Positions 1 through 11,460 of a DNA stretch of 64,000 bases are shown piece after piece. The notes beneath the pieces are model-generated. The model saw only the letters and a program-made list of their open reading frames with translations, made no database searches and was not told the origin of the DNA. Every line of letters begins with the position of its first letter. The stretch's first letter is position 1. Position numbers and translations under genes: made by a program. The stretch is from a bacterium (lineage in GTDB: Bacteria; Myxococcota_A; Bradymonadia; UBA7976; UBA1532), in NCBI GenBank assembly GCA_030426085.1, contig JAUHYW010000032.1, positions 30,125-94,124 of the forward strand, given 5' to 3'.

Positions 1-1
1 C

Positions 2-118
2 GAGCGGCTCGCCGGCCGGGACGCCGCCGCCCGGGAGAGCGCGGGCCGGTTCCTGAGCCGGTTCCCCGACGCCCGCCGGGCGAGCCGGATGCGAGACGCC
101 TTCCCCGACGCGCCATGA
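2..118 (+). CDS. C-terminal fragment of an unidentified protein, truncated by the window edge
   Basis: Only the last 38 codons are present, in the frame starting at base 2. They read as an Arg/Ala-rich helical tail containing FLSRFPDARRA and ending PDAP before TGA. The stop overlaps the ATG of the next gene in an ATGA arrangement, which suggests translational coupling and supports this frame being real. Helix-forming residues and a FLxRFP motif resemble the end of tetratricopeptide-type periplasmic proteins, but too little remains to name a family. Confidence 0.55.
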   Translation, partial: ERLAGRDAAARESAGRFLSRFPDARRASRMRDAFPDAP

Positions 119-1659
119 GCGGCGGGCGGCCCGCCCGGACGCGCCCCGGATCGGGCGGGGGGCCGCCCCTCACGACCGATCGCGCCGCACGGCGAGCCCC
201 CGACCCGCGCCCGCGCCGGCTCGCGCTCGTCATTCTGCTCTGGAGCGCGATGGCGTGCGAGGTCGTCACCCTCGAGCCCGACCCCGACCACGGCCTGGAC
301 AGCACGCTGCCCCGGGCCGACGCCGCCCTCGAGCCGATCGACGCCATCCTCCGACCACCCGACGCCCGCCCCGACGCCGACCCGCCCGACCTCGCGTTGC
401 CCATGGGGCCGACCCTCATGCCGATGGAGCTCGACTTCGGCGAGGTCGAGCCCTACCGCGCCGTCGAGCGGGCCGTCTCGCTGCGCGCGGGGCGCGAGAC
501 CCTGCGGGTCGAGGCCGCCGTCGTCGACGGGCGGGGCTTCGACCTCGCGCTCGGGGCCCCGCCTACGCCCCTGATCCTCGAGCCGGGCGCGATGGCCCGC
601 TGGCCGGTCGTCTTCACCTCCGAGATCGCCGGCCGGGACAGCGTCGGCGAGCTTCGCCTGACCACCGACGACGGGGTGCGCCGCATCCCGCTGCGGGGTC
701 GGGGCGCGTGGTCCGGGCCTCCGTGCGCCGCCTGGACCGTCGAGGTCGAGCCCGCCCCGCCGGCCCTGCTCGAGCCCGGCGCCACGCTGCTGCTCAAGGC
801 CAAGCCCCCGGCGACCGTGTCGCTGGCCGACGTCGGTCTCCTGTGGACCACGGTCGAGAGCCCGATGGGCTACGCCGACCAGCCGCTGGAGCGCTTCCTG
901 ACCCCTGACGCGCCCCAGGCCGGCGGGCCGCCCGACGACCCGTCCTCGTTCGCGGCCGTGCTGTACGCCGAGAAGGCCGGGCGCTACCTCTTCGAAGCCC
1001 AGCCCATCCTGCCGCCGACGGCCGACTGCATGCCCGAGCGGGCGCGGGTCGCGGTGCACGCCTGCCCGTGCCCCGAGCGGGCGGCGACCATCCGCGTCGG
1101 CTGGAGACGCTCGGCCGACGCGGCGCCCGGCCGGCCCCGGATCGTGCCGCTGCTGATCCCCGGGGCGGCCGCCGACTGGAGCGATGGGCTCTCGCCCGAC
1201 GCACCCCCGCCCGACTGGGGCCGCGCCGGCCCGGCGGACGACCCCCGCCTGGACCTCGACCACGGCGACGTCAGCGGGCGCGCCACGCTGTGGATCGAGG
1301 ATGGGCCGCTCGAGCCCGTGCTGCGGCTGGGCCTCGCGGTGCTGGCCGCGCCCGACGGCCCGCCGACGACGGTGGATCTCGCCGTCGAGGTCCACGTCGG
1401 CGGCGAGATCGTGGCGATCAGCGCCGACGCGTTGGAGGCGCATCGCTCGTTCTGGGATGTGGCGGCGATCGTCAGCGATCCCGCCGGGCAGGTTCGGGTG
1501 GTGCCCTACGACCGGGTGCTGCTCGCCGACGACGGGGCCTGGCCCGACCCCGGCGAGCCGCTGGGCCTCGACGACCGCTGCGACCCCCGCTTCGGCCCGC
1601 GGTGCGCCGGCCGCTTGCGCTGCCGCCCGGCGCCCGGGGGCGATCGCTGCCGCTTGTGA
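115..1659 (+). CDS. Probable surface lipoprotein with an ASH/choice-of-anchor-like beta domain
   Basis: A 514-residue protein. A basic N-terminal stretch of about 37 residues precedes a short hydrophobic segment (LALVILLWSAMAC); the Cys at about 48 could be lipidated, although the lipobox is weak (Ala at -3). An Asp/Pro-rich linker follows. Residues about 105-200 (LDFGEVEP ... LRGRG) have the pattern of ASPM-SPD2-Hydin-type beta sandwiches used in myxobacterial surface proteins. The C terminus carries four cysteines (CDPRFGPRCAGRLRC). The ATG overlaps the upstream stop (ATGA), and no better in-frame start precedes the hydrophobic segment. Function is unknown; export to the envelope is inferred. 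Confidence 0.7.
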   Translation: MSGGRPARTRPGSGGGPPLTTDRAARRAPDPRPRRLALVILLWSAMACEVVTLEPDPDHGLDSTLPRADAALEPIDAILRPPDARPDADPPDLALPMGPTLMPMELDFGEVEPYRAVERAVSLRAGRETLRVEAAVVDGRGFDLALGAPPTPLILEPGAMARWPVVFTSEIAGRDSVGELRLTTDDGVRRIPLRGRGAWSGPPCAAWTVEVEPAPPALLEPGATLLLKAKPPATVSLADVGLLWTTVESPMGYADQPLERFLTPDAPQAGGPPDDPSSFAAVLYAEKAGRYLFEAQPILPPTADCMPERARVAVHACPCPERAATIRVGWRRSADAAPGRPRIVPLLIPGAAADWSDGLSPDAPPPDWGRAGPADDPRLDLDHGDVSGRATLWIEDGPLEPVLRLGLAVLAAPDGPPTTVDLAVEVHVGGEIVAISADALEAHRSFWDVAAIVSDPAGQVRVVPYDRVLLADDGAWPDPGEPLGLDDRCDPRFGPRCAGRLRCRPAPGGDRCRL

Positions 1660-1681
1660 CAGCGGGGCAGAGGCGGGGGAC

Positions 1682-2434
1682 TCAGCCCGTCGACAGCCGC
1701 CGCTGCACCTCGAACGCCACCACCGCCGCCGCCGTGGCCACGTTGAGCGACTCCACCTCGCCCCGCATCGGGATGCGGACCCGCCCGGTCAGCGCCGCCT
1801 GCGACGCCGCCGACAGCCCATGGGTCTCGCCGCCGAGCACCCACGCCGTGCGATCACTCAACCCGATGCCATGAATGTCATCGGTGCCATCCGCCGCCAG
1901 CCCCAGGATGGCATAGCCCGCCGCCGCCAGATCCTTCACCGCGTCGGCCACCGCCCGCACCCGCAAGATGGGCGCCCGCAGCGCGACCCCGGCCGACGCC
2001 TTGATGACCAGCGGGCTCACCTCGGGGCAGCCCACCCGGGGCAGCACGATGCCGTCGAACCCGGCCGCCGTCGCCGCCCGGATGATCAGCCCCACGTTGC
2101 CCGGGGTCGTGATCCCGTCCAACACGAAGATCTGCGCCCGGGCGGGCCCCTCGGCCAGCCACCCGTCCAGCGCTTGCATGCGGGGCGCGATGAGATCGAG
2201 GGCGACCCCCTGATCCTGGCGCCCGTTGCGCGACAGCCGGGTGACCTCCCGAGCCGGGCGCCGCTGCGGCTCGACACCCCGCTCGCGGGCCGCCCGCACG
2301 ATGCGATCGATCTGGGCCCCGTTGGCCCCGCGGGCGACGAGCAGCTTGTCCACCGTCACCCGCCGATCGCCCAGCGCCTCGAGCACCGGCTTGCGGCCAT
2401 AGACGGTGATGAAGCGATCCCGGGGGTGGGTCAT
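1682..2434 (-). CDS. SpoU/TrmH-family RNA 2'-O-ribose methyltransferase (RlmB-like)
   Basis: A 250-residue SPOUT methyltransferase predicted to transfer a methyl group from S-adenosylmethionine to a ribose 2'-OH in rRNA or tRNA. The N-terminal substrate-binding part (about 1-85) begins VYGRKPVLEAL, as in RlmB. The catalytic domain carries all three SpoU motifs: TPGNVGLIIRAATAAG near 110, GGETHGL near 200, and IPMRGEVESLNVATAAAV near 220-238. The start at MTHPRD was chosen because its ATG overlaps the stop of the upstream TPR gene (ATGA), and the frame further upstream is Arg/Gly-rich antisense-like sequence. It is the last gene of a three-gene overlapping cluster. The precise RNA target cannot be read from sequence. 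Confidence 0.9.
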   Translation of the reverse strand: MTHPRDRFITVYGRKPVLEALGDRRVTVDKLLVARGANGAQIDRIVRAARERGVEPQRRPAREVTRLSRNGRQDQGVALDLIAPRMQALDGWLAEGPARAQIFVLDGITTPGNVGLIIRAATAAGFDGIVLPRVGCPEVSPLVIKASAGVALRAPILRVRAVADAVKDLAAAGYAILGLAADGTDDIHGIGLSDRTAWVLGGETHGLSAASQAALTGRVRIPMRGEVESLNVATAAAVVAFEVQRRLSTG

Positions 2435-4800
2435 CCGGTCTCCGAGACGTCCAGCGCCGCCAGCCGGCGCCGCAGATCGTGCACCAGCGGCGGGCTGGGA
2501 TCGCCCTCCATGTCGGCCAGTCGATCCAGCGCCTCGGCCGCCGCTCGCCGATCGCCCGCCGCGTCGCCGGGCCCCTTCCACCGCCGGACCCGGGCGCTGC
2601 CCAGGTGCACCCGGCACAGCTCCGACAGCGTGTCGGGCAGATCGCCCCACTGCCGCACCTCGTCCAGCGTCGCGCGGGCCTCGTCGTAGGCTGCCAGCGC
2701 CGCGATGGCGTTGCCCCGGGCCGCGCTGACGTCGCCCACCAGCCGCAGCGCCACCGCCAGCTCGGCCAGGAGCCGTCGATGGCGGCCGAACCCCGCCACC
2801 GCCTGCCGCCGGATGGCCAGGCTCTCGCCCAGGCAGGCCTCCGATCCGTCCAGATCGCCGGCCACCAGCCGGGCCTCGCCCAGCCGCTGGAGGCTGCGCC
2901 CCAGCCCGCCCAGCGTCTCGGGGGTGTCGCCGACCACCGCGTGCAGCGCCCGGCGCATCTCGAGCACCTCGACCAGCGCGTCGGTGGCCTCGCCGACGTC
3001 GCCCGCCCGCAGCGACGCCCGCCCCACGTGCTCCAGGGTCGTCGCCAGATCGCGCCGGGTCTCCGCCGTCACCCCCACCGCCGCGGTCAGCCGTCGGCCG
3101 ATGGCCAGCGCCTCGTCGAAGGCGCCCCGGGCGTCGTCCACCCGACCCAGGCGCAGCGCCACCTCGCCCACGTTCTCCAGGCTGACCGACAGATCGCGCA
3201 GCGCCTCGTGGGTCTCGCCGAAGCGCTCCAGGCGCTTGCGGGCGAGCTGCATCGACTCTCCGTAGGCCCGCTGGGCCCCGCCGAGGCGCCCCATGCGCAG
3301 ATCGAACTCACCGATGCGATCCAGGCTCAGCGAGACATCGCGCAGCGTCTCCGGGGTCACCCCCAGCGCCTCGACCAGCCCCCGGCGCAGCGTCAGAGCC
3401 TCCTCGTAGGCTCCCCGGGCGCTGTCCCGCTGACCGGCCCGCAGCCGGGCGTCGCCCACGTTGTCCAGGCACACCGCCAGATCGTGCACCGCGTCGGGCG
3501 TCTGGGCGAACGCCTCGACCAGCGCCCGGGACAACTGCAAGCACTCCTCCTGGGCCAACAGCGCCTCGCGGATCCGCCCCATGCGCAGGCAGACCTCGCC
3601 CACGCTCGCCAGATCGGCGGTGAGCTGAAGCCGCACGTCCAGCGCGTCGCCGAAGCGGACCAGGCTGCGCCGGGCCAGGGTCAGCGACTGCTCGTAGGCC
3701 GCCAGGGCCGCCGTCAGCGAGCCCGCCCGGCGGTGCACGTCGCCCACCTTGCTCAAGCTGATGCACAGATCGAACAGCGTCTCGGCCGTCACCCCCAGCG
3801 TATTGAAGCGCCGCCAGCGCAGGCGGTGGCTCTCTTCGAACGAGCCCAGCGCCTCGCGCAGCCGCCCCCGCTGGAAGTGCAGCGAGCCCACTCGATCCAA
3901 GCTGATGGACAGATCCTGGAGCAGATCGGGCGTGTGCCCCTCCACGTCGACCAGGGCCCGGGTCAGGTCGAGCGCCTCGGCGTAGACCCGCTCGGCGTCG
4001 TCCATGCGATCGAGGCGGATGCAGATGCCGCCCACGTTCTCCAGGCTCACCGCCAGATCGCGCCGGGCGCCGGGCCCGTCGGCGAGCTGCACCATGCGCC
4101 GGGCGATGGCCAGCGACGCTTCGTAGACCGCCAGGGCGTCCTCGAGCTGGCCGGCGTACTGCTCCAGATCACCCACCGCGTCGAGGCATAGCGACATGTC
4201 CCGGGCCAGCCCCGCGCTCGGCGTCTCGCCCGCCCGGCGGCGGATCTCGTCGAGGAACGGCCGATACAGGCTGCGGGCCGCCTCCAGATCGCCCGCCGGC
4301 AGCGTCGCCGGGCTCACGTCGGCCAGGGCGCAGCTCTCGAGGACGAGCCGCTCGCCCGGCGGCCGCACCGTCGGCGCGGCGTCCATCGCCCGCAGCCGGG
4401 GCGTCGGCTGGGTCAGCAGCATCACCCCGCCCAGGTGGACCCCCGCCCGCTGGCGCAGATCCTCGACCACCGGGGCCAGCGCCGACCACGTGCCCGGGCC
4501 GCCCTCGGGGCAGGCGAACCACATCGCGCCCACCGGCTCGGCCAGCTCGCTGATCAGCCAGGTGGTGGTGTCGGCCAGCCCCCGCCGGGGATCATCCAGC
4601 TCGCCGACCTGCATCGAGGTCCACTGATCGGCCACCTCGCCGACCAGGCGGTTGAGGCGCCACAGGACGCCCCGCTGTCGGGCGAAGCAGACCCCCAACC
4701 ACGGGCTCTCGGCCGCAGCCAGGGCCTTGTCGAGCGCGGCGCGCTCGGCGTGGGGGTCGAAGACGTGGAGGGTGAAGGCGGCTTCTGGGGTCACGATCAA
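2431..4800 (-). CDS. Large TPR-type protein with twelve 48-residue repeats
   Basis: About 789 residues. The first 170 or so form a domain I do not recognise. From about residue 195 the protein is built of roughly twelve consecutive repeats with a period of 48 residues (144 bp), each of the form xDLxxSLxxVGxxxLRxGxxxxAxxxYEESLxLxRxLxxxxGxT, a known long variant of the tetratricopeptide fold. Such solenoids are scaffolds for protein-protein contacts. There is no signal peptide, so it is probably cytoplasmic. The TTG start overlaps the TGA of the upstream gene by three bases; GTG two codons later is an alternative start. Its stop overlaps the methyltransferase start, so it sits in the middle of a coupled cluster. 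Confidence 0.75.
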   Translation of the reverse strand: MIVTPEAAFTLHVFDPHAERAALDKALAAAESPWLGVCFARQRGVLWRLNRLVGEVADQWTSMQVGELDDPRRGLADTTTWLISELAEPVGAMWFACPEGGPGTWSALAPVVEDLRQRAGVHLGGVMLLTQPTPRLRAMDAAPTVRPPGERLVLESCALADVSPATLPAGDLEAARSLYRPFLDEIRRRAGETPSAGLARDMSLCLDAVGDLEQYAGQLEDALAVYEASLAIARRMVQLADGPGARRDLAVSLENVGGICIRLDRMDDAERVYAEALDLTRALVDVEGHTPDLLQDLSISLDRVGSLHFQRGRLREALGSFEESHRLRWRRFNTLGVTAETLFDLCISLSKVGDVHRRAGSLTAALAAYEQSLTLARRSLVRFGDALDVRLQLTADLASVGEVCLRMGRIREALLAQEECLQLSRALVEAFAQTPDAVHDLAVCLDNVGDARLRAGQRDSARGAYEEALTLRRGLVEALGVTPETLRDVSLSLDRIGEFDLRMGRLGGAQRAYGESMQLARKRLERFGETHEALRDLSVSLENVGEVALRLGRVDDARGAFDEALAIGRRLTAAVGVTAETRRDLATTLEHVGRASLRAGDVGEATDALVEVLEMRRALHAVVGDTPETLGGLGRSLQRLGEARLVAGDLDGSEACLGESLAIRRQAVAGFGRHRRLLAELAVALRLVGDVSAARGNAIAALAAYDEARATLDEVRQWGDLPDTLSELCRVHLGSARVRRWKGPGDAAGDRRAAAEALDRLADMEGDPSPPLVHDLRRRLAALDVSETG

Positions 4801-6623
4801 CTCGATGTCAGCAAACGCTCGGCCAGCACCATGGCGTCGACCGGCCAGAGCGCGCGCGGCCGAGGACGACGCACGCCCGGCAGCCCCTTGATGGGCCGAC
4901 AGGTCAGGACCCGGTCACGCCAGATCCAGGGGATGGCCTCCCGCCCGTGCACTGCGCCGAGCAGCGCGCCGGCCACGGCGCCCGAGAGCGACGCGTCGCC
5001 CCCTCGGGACACCGTGTCCATCAGGCCGTTGGCCAGATCTTCGGCGAAGAGGAGCTGCGAGAAGCCATTTCGCAGCGCGGGCAACACCCGCGCGTCAGGT
5101 TGGATGTGATCCGGGCCCGGACCGTCACCGGCGGACTCCACCGCCGCGATCACCGCCGGATCGAGGCCGAGCGCCTTGGCCCCGGCCACGGCGTGGCTGA
5201 AGACGCCTTCGGCCGACGGCCCCTCGCGCAGCGCGAAGGCGATCGCCAGCCCCACCGCCGCGCTGGCGTCGGCCTCCACCGGCGAGGCCCCCGTCGAGCG
5301 GGCGTCGCCCCGCAGCGCCTCGAGCAGCCGCCGCTCGGGCCAGCCGTGCCCCGCGATGGCCAGCGGCGCCGTGCGCACCACCGCGCCGCCGCCCGCCGGG
5401 CCCGCCGTCCGGGCGCCGTCGCTCTCGTCGGCCAGCCGGGCCCGCGCCGCCTCGGGCACGGCCGGGGGCAGCGTCTCGAACCACCACCGATAGGCCCGCT
5501 CGGCCGCCGCCGGATCGTAGCCCCCGGCCTCGACCAGGCTGTGGGCCAGCGCCCGGGCCATCTCCGAATCCGAGACCTGCCCCGCGATGAGATCGTGGGC
5601 CCCGCCGTCGACCAGCGCGTTGACCCCCTGGGGCCAGGCCGCCTCGATCGCCGCCGGGGGCTGCCCCTCGACCTGGGTCCCCAGCGCGTCGCCGACGAGC
5701 TGCCCCAGCCAGCACCCCTGGGCCCGAGACAGCCGCCCGGCGTCGGTGGTCAGCGCCCCCGGCTCGGGCCGCACCAGATCGTAGGCCCCGGGGTCGATGC
5801 GCGGCGCGCGCAGCACCGCCTGCCAGTCGAGCTGGGCCAGGGCCTTGCACACCGCCGGGCCCCCGCCGAAGCAGAACCCCACCCGGTGGGGGCGATCGGG
5901 ATCGTAGGTCACCGGCCGCCCGCGCTCGTCGAGCAGCACCCCGCCCACGCCCCGCAGCAGCGCGTGCCCCGCGGCGAAGTCGAAGTCTCGGGGGTGGAAG
6001 AGCGAGGTCGCCGCCGCGCCGTCCCCCACCGCGGCCAGGGCCAGGCGGTAGGCGATGCCGGGCACCGGTTGATAGCGGGCCGGCCACACGCTGCGCCCGT
6101 TGGCCACCGCCCGGACGTCGGCCGAGTTCGACACGAAGACGGTGTCGTCGGCGCTCAGGGCCTCGGGCCAGCCGGGGTCGATCACCGGCGCGCCGTTGCG
6201 CCGCAGCGGGCCGCAGCCCTCGGCCCAGGCGAAGAGATCACCCCCGTCGTCCGGCGCGGCGTAGGCGTAGATGACCCCCAGGATCGGCCGCCCGTGCTGG
6301 ATGAGGGCGATGGAGACCGAGGCCCCCCGATGCCCCCGCTGGAAGGCGCTGGTGCCGTCGTTGGGATCGACCAGCCACACCGGGCCGTCGGGCGCCTTGG
6401 CCCCTCGGTTGGCCTCGGGGCGCTCCTCGGCCCGGAAACCATGATCGGGGAAGGCCGCTGTCAGCCGGGCGCGGATGAGATCCTCGGCCTCCCGATCGGC
6501 GTCCGACTTGCCGTCGACCTCACCCGCCGGCGGCGGCTGGTGGAAGGCGCGACGCAAGAGAGCCCCCGCGTCGCGCGCGACCGCGATGGCCTCCGAGAGC
6601 GCCCGCCGGTTCGCCTCGCTCAC
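4797..6623 (-). CDS. Fusion of an inositol-monophosphatase-family domain and an ADP-ribosylglycohydrolase-like domain
   Basis: A 608-residue two-domain protein. Residues 1-290 match the IMPase/CysQ family: KSDADREAE near 39, an Glu pair at 66-67, the metal motif DPNDGTSAF at 86-94 (usually DPIDGT), and a C-terminal RDFDFAAGHALL motif. These enzymes remove phosphate from inositol phosphates or 3',5'-bisphosphonucleotides using Mg2+. Residues about 295-608 match the ADP-ribosylglycohydrolase fold: QGCWLGQLVGDALG, QVSDSEMARALAHSL, and RGGDASLSGAVAGALLGA. Both metal motifs of this half are altered (TDD to SD, GGDxDT to GGDASL). The GTG start was chosen because GGAGG lies 4-5 nt upstream. A large frame upstream of it is antisense to the antiporter gene and was excluded. 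Confidence 0.85.
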   Translation of the reverse strand: MSEANRRALSEAIAVARDAGALLRRAFHQPPPAGEVDGKSDADREAEDLIRARLTAAFPDHGFRAEERPEANRGAKAPDGPVWLVDPNDGTSAFQRGHRGASVSIALIQHGRPILGVIYAYAAPDDGGDLFAWAEGCGPLRRNGAPVIDPGWPEALSADDTVFVSNSADVRAVANGRSVWPARYQPVPGIAYRLALAAVGDGAAATSLFHPRDFDFAAGHALLRGVGGVLLDERGRPVTYDPDRPHRVGFCFGGGPAVCKALAQLDWQAVLRAPRIDPGAYDLVRPEPGALTTDAGRLSRAQGCWLGQLVGDALGTQVEGQPPAAIEAAWPQGVNALVDGGAHDLIAGQVSDSEMARALAHSLVEAGGYDPAAAERAYRWWFETLPPAVPEAARARLADESDGARTAGPAGGGAVVRTAPLAIAGHGWPERRLLEALRGDARSTGASPVEADASAAVGLAIAFALREGPSAEGVFSHAVAGAKALGLDPAVIAAVESAGDGPGPDHIQPDARVLPALRNGFSQLLFAEDLANGLMDTVSRGGDASLSGAVAGALLGAVHGREAIPWIWRDRVLTCRPIKGLPGVRRPRPRALWPVDAMVLAERLLTSS

Positions 6624-6752
6624 GACACCTCCAACTGGACCGGCGCCCACCATACCGGCAAACGCCGCCCGCTGCACCACCCCGCGCCCGGCCGCCCGCT
6701 TCCATCCCGTACCGCGCCGATCCACACTGGCGCCCTCCGCAGCGAGGTCCCC

Positions 6753-8027
6753 ATGCAACCGCTCCCCGTCGTCGTCATCGCCGGCCTCGTCCTCGCGTTC
6801 GCGTTGATCGAGCGGCGCACCGCCCGGGGCCCGATCACCGGTCCGCTCGTCTTCACCGGCGCCGGTCTGCTGCTCGCCGGCCGGGCCGCCGACGCCCTGC
6901 CGCCGGTGCCCGAGGAGGCCCTGCACGTCCTCGCCGAAGGCACCCTGGCGCTCATCCTCTTCGCCGACGCCACCCGCATCGACCTCGGCGCGCTGCGCCG
7001 CGAGCTGGGCCTGCCCGCCCGGCTCCTGCTGATCGGCATGCCGCTGACGGTCCTGGCCGGGTGGGGTGTCGGCGCGCTGCTGCTGCCCGGGTGGGACGCC
7101 TGGAGTCTGCTCGTGCTCGCCGCCATCCTGACCCCGACCGACGCCGCGCTGGGCCAGGCGGTGGTCAGCGCCGACGGCGTGCCCCAGCGCATCCGGCAGG
7201 CGCTCAACGTCGAGAGCGGGCTCAACGACGGCATCGCCGTGCCGCTGGTGACCCTGGCGACCGCCATGGCCGCCGCCGGGGCGGGTCTCTCCGCGGGCCA
7301 CGCCCACCAGGACTCGTGGCTCGCGTTCGTCGCCGCCCAGCTCGGCCTGGGTCCGCTCGTCGGGATCATCGTCGGCGGCGGCGGCGGCTGGCTGCTCACC
7401 CGGGCCCGGGCCGCCGGCTGGAGCAGCGAGCCCTCCCAGCGCCTGGGCGGCCTGGCCCTGCCCGCGCTGGCCTGGGCCGGGGCCGGGCTCGTCGGGGGCA
7501 ACGGCTTCATCGCCGCGTTCGTCGGCGGGCTCGTGCTCGGGGCCAGCGCCCGCGACATCTGCGAGCCGGTGCACGCCTTCCTCGAGAGCGAGGGCGAGCT
7601 GCTGATGCTGCTGGTCTTCCTGGCGATGGGGGTGACCCTGGGCTGGACCGCCCTCGGGCTCCACGGCTGGGCGCCCTGGATCTACGCCCTGGCCAGCCTC
7701 ACGGTGATCCGCATGCTGCCGGTGGCGCTGTCCCTGATCGGCGCCGGCCTGCGCCCCGGCGCGGTGGGCTTCGTCGCGTGGTTCGGCCCCCGGGGGCTGG
7801 CCACCGTCGTCTTCGCGATCCAGCTCCGCGAGGTGGACCTGCCCCACGGCGACGCGATCACGGGCATCGCGCTGCTGACCGTCCTGGGCAGCGTGCTGGC
7901 CCACGGCGTCAGCGCCGGCCCCGCCGCCCGGTTCTACGGCGCGCGCACGGGCGACATGGCCGGCGACCACCCCGAGATGCGTGAGGTCACCGCCCACCGC
8001 CTGCGCCGCCCGCGCCCCGGCCCCTGA
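6753..8027 (+). CDS. CPA1-family cation:proton antiporter (NhaP-like)
   Basis: A 424-residue integral membrane protein with about a dozen hydrophobic segments, predicted to exchange Na+ or K+ for protons across the inner membrane. Diagnostic motifs are TPTDAALGQAVV near 127 and NVESGLNDGIAVPL near 151, which contain the conserved Asp residues of the CPA1 ion site, and a WFGPRGLAT segment near 350. The ATG lies 7 nt after AGCGAGG. The gene is divergent from the IMPase fusion with a 129-bp spacer that presumably holds both promoters. The C-terminal cytoplasmic tail is short, without TrkA-C or cyclic-nucleotide domains. Confidence 0.9.
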   Translation: MQPLPVVVIAGLVLAFALIERRTARGPITGPLVFTGAGLLLAGRAADALPPVPEEALHVLAEGTLALILFADATRIDLGALRRELGLPARLLLIGMPLTVLAGWGVGALLLPGWDAWSLLVLAAILTPTDAALGQAVVSADGVPQRIRQALNVESGLNDGIAVPLVTLATAMAAAGAGLSAGHAHQDSWLAFVAAQLGLGPLVGIIVGGGGGWLLTRARAAGWSSEPSQRLGGLALPALAWAGAGLVGGNGFIAAFVGGLVLGASARDICEPVHAFLESEGELLMLLVFLAMGVTLGWTALGLHGWAPWIYALASLTVIRMLPVALSLIGAGLRPGAVGFVAWFGPRGLATVVFAIQLREVDLPHGDAITGIALLTVLGSVLAHGVSAGPAARFYGARTGDMAGDHPEMREVTAHRLRRPRPGP

Positions 8028-8067
8028 AGCCCTGCGGGCCGAGACCCTGCGGCCCGAAACCCTGCGC

Positions 8068-11280
<3,213 letters not shown>

Positions 11281-11460
11281 GGCACCTCCCTCCTCCTGTC
11301 ACACAGCTCACCGCAGCGGCGGGGGGAACGCCAGGACTATCGACGAAGGGGGTGGAGGAAAACGGCGCTTCAGACACCCGGGGTCGGTCGATCCCCGGCC
11401 GACCCCGACCACCGAGGCCGCGGATCGGCTACTCTCCCCAGGAGTCGGGGGAGGTGAGCC

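Noticed and set aside
6753..8027. NhaR-like regulator (57570) as direct controller of the antiporter at 6753
   Set aside because: They are 50 kb apart with no shared operator seen; only stated as a family-based possibility.
11380..11406. GGGGTCGG ... CCGACCCC inverted repeat in the acyltransferase promoter region
   Set aside because: An 8-bp stem with 11-nt loop of pure G/C character is expected by chance in this composition; no regulator is linked to it.
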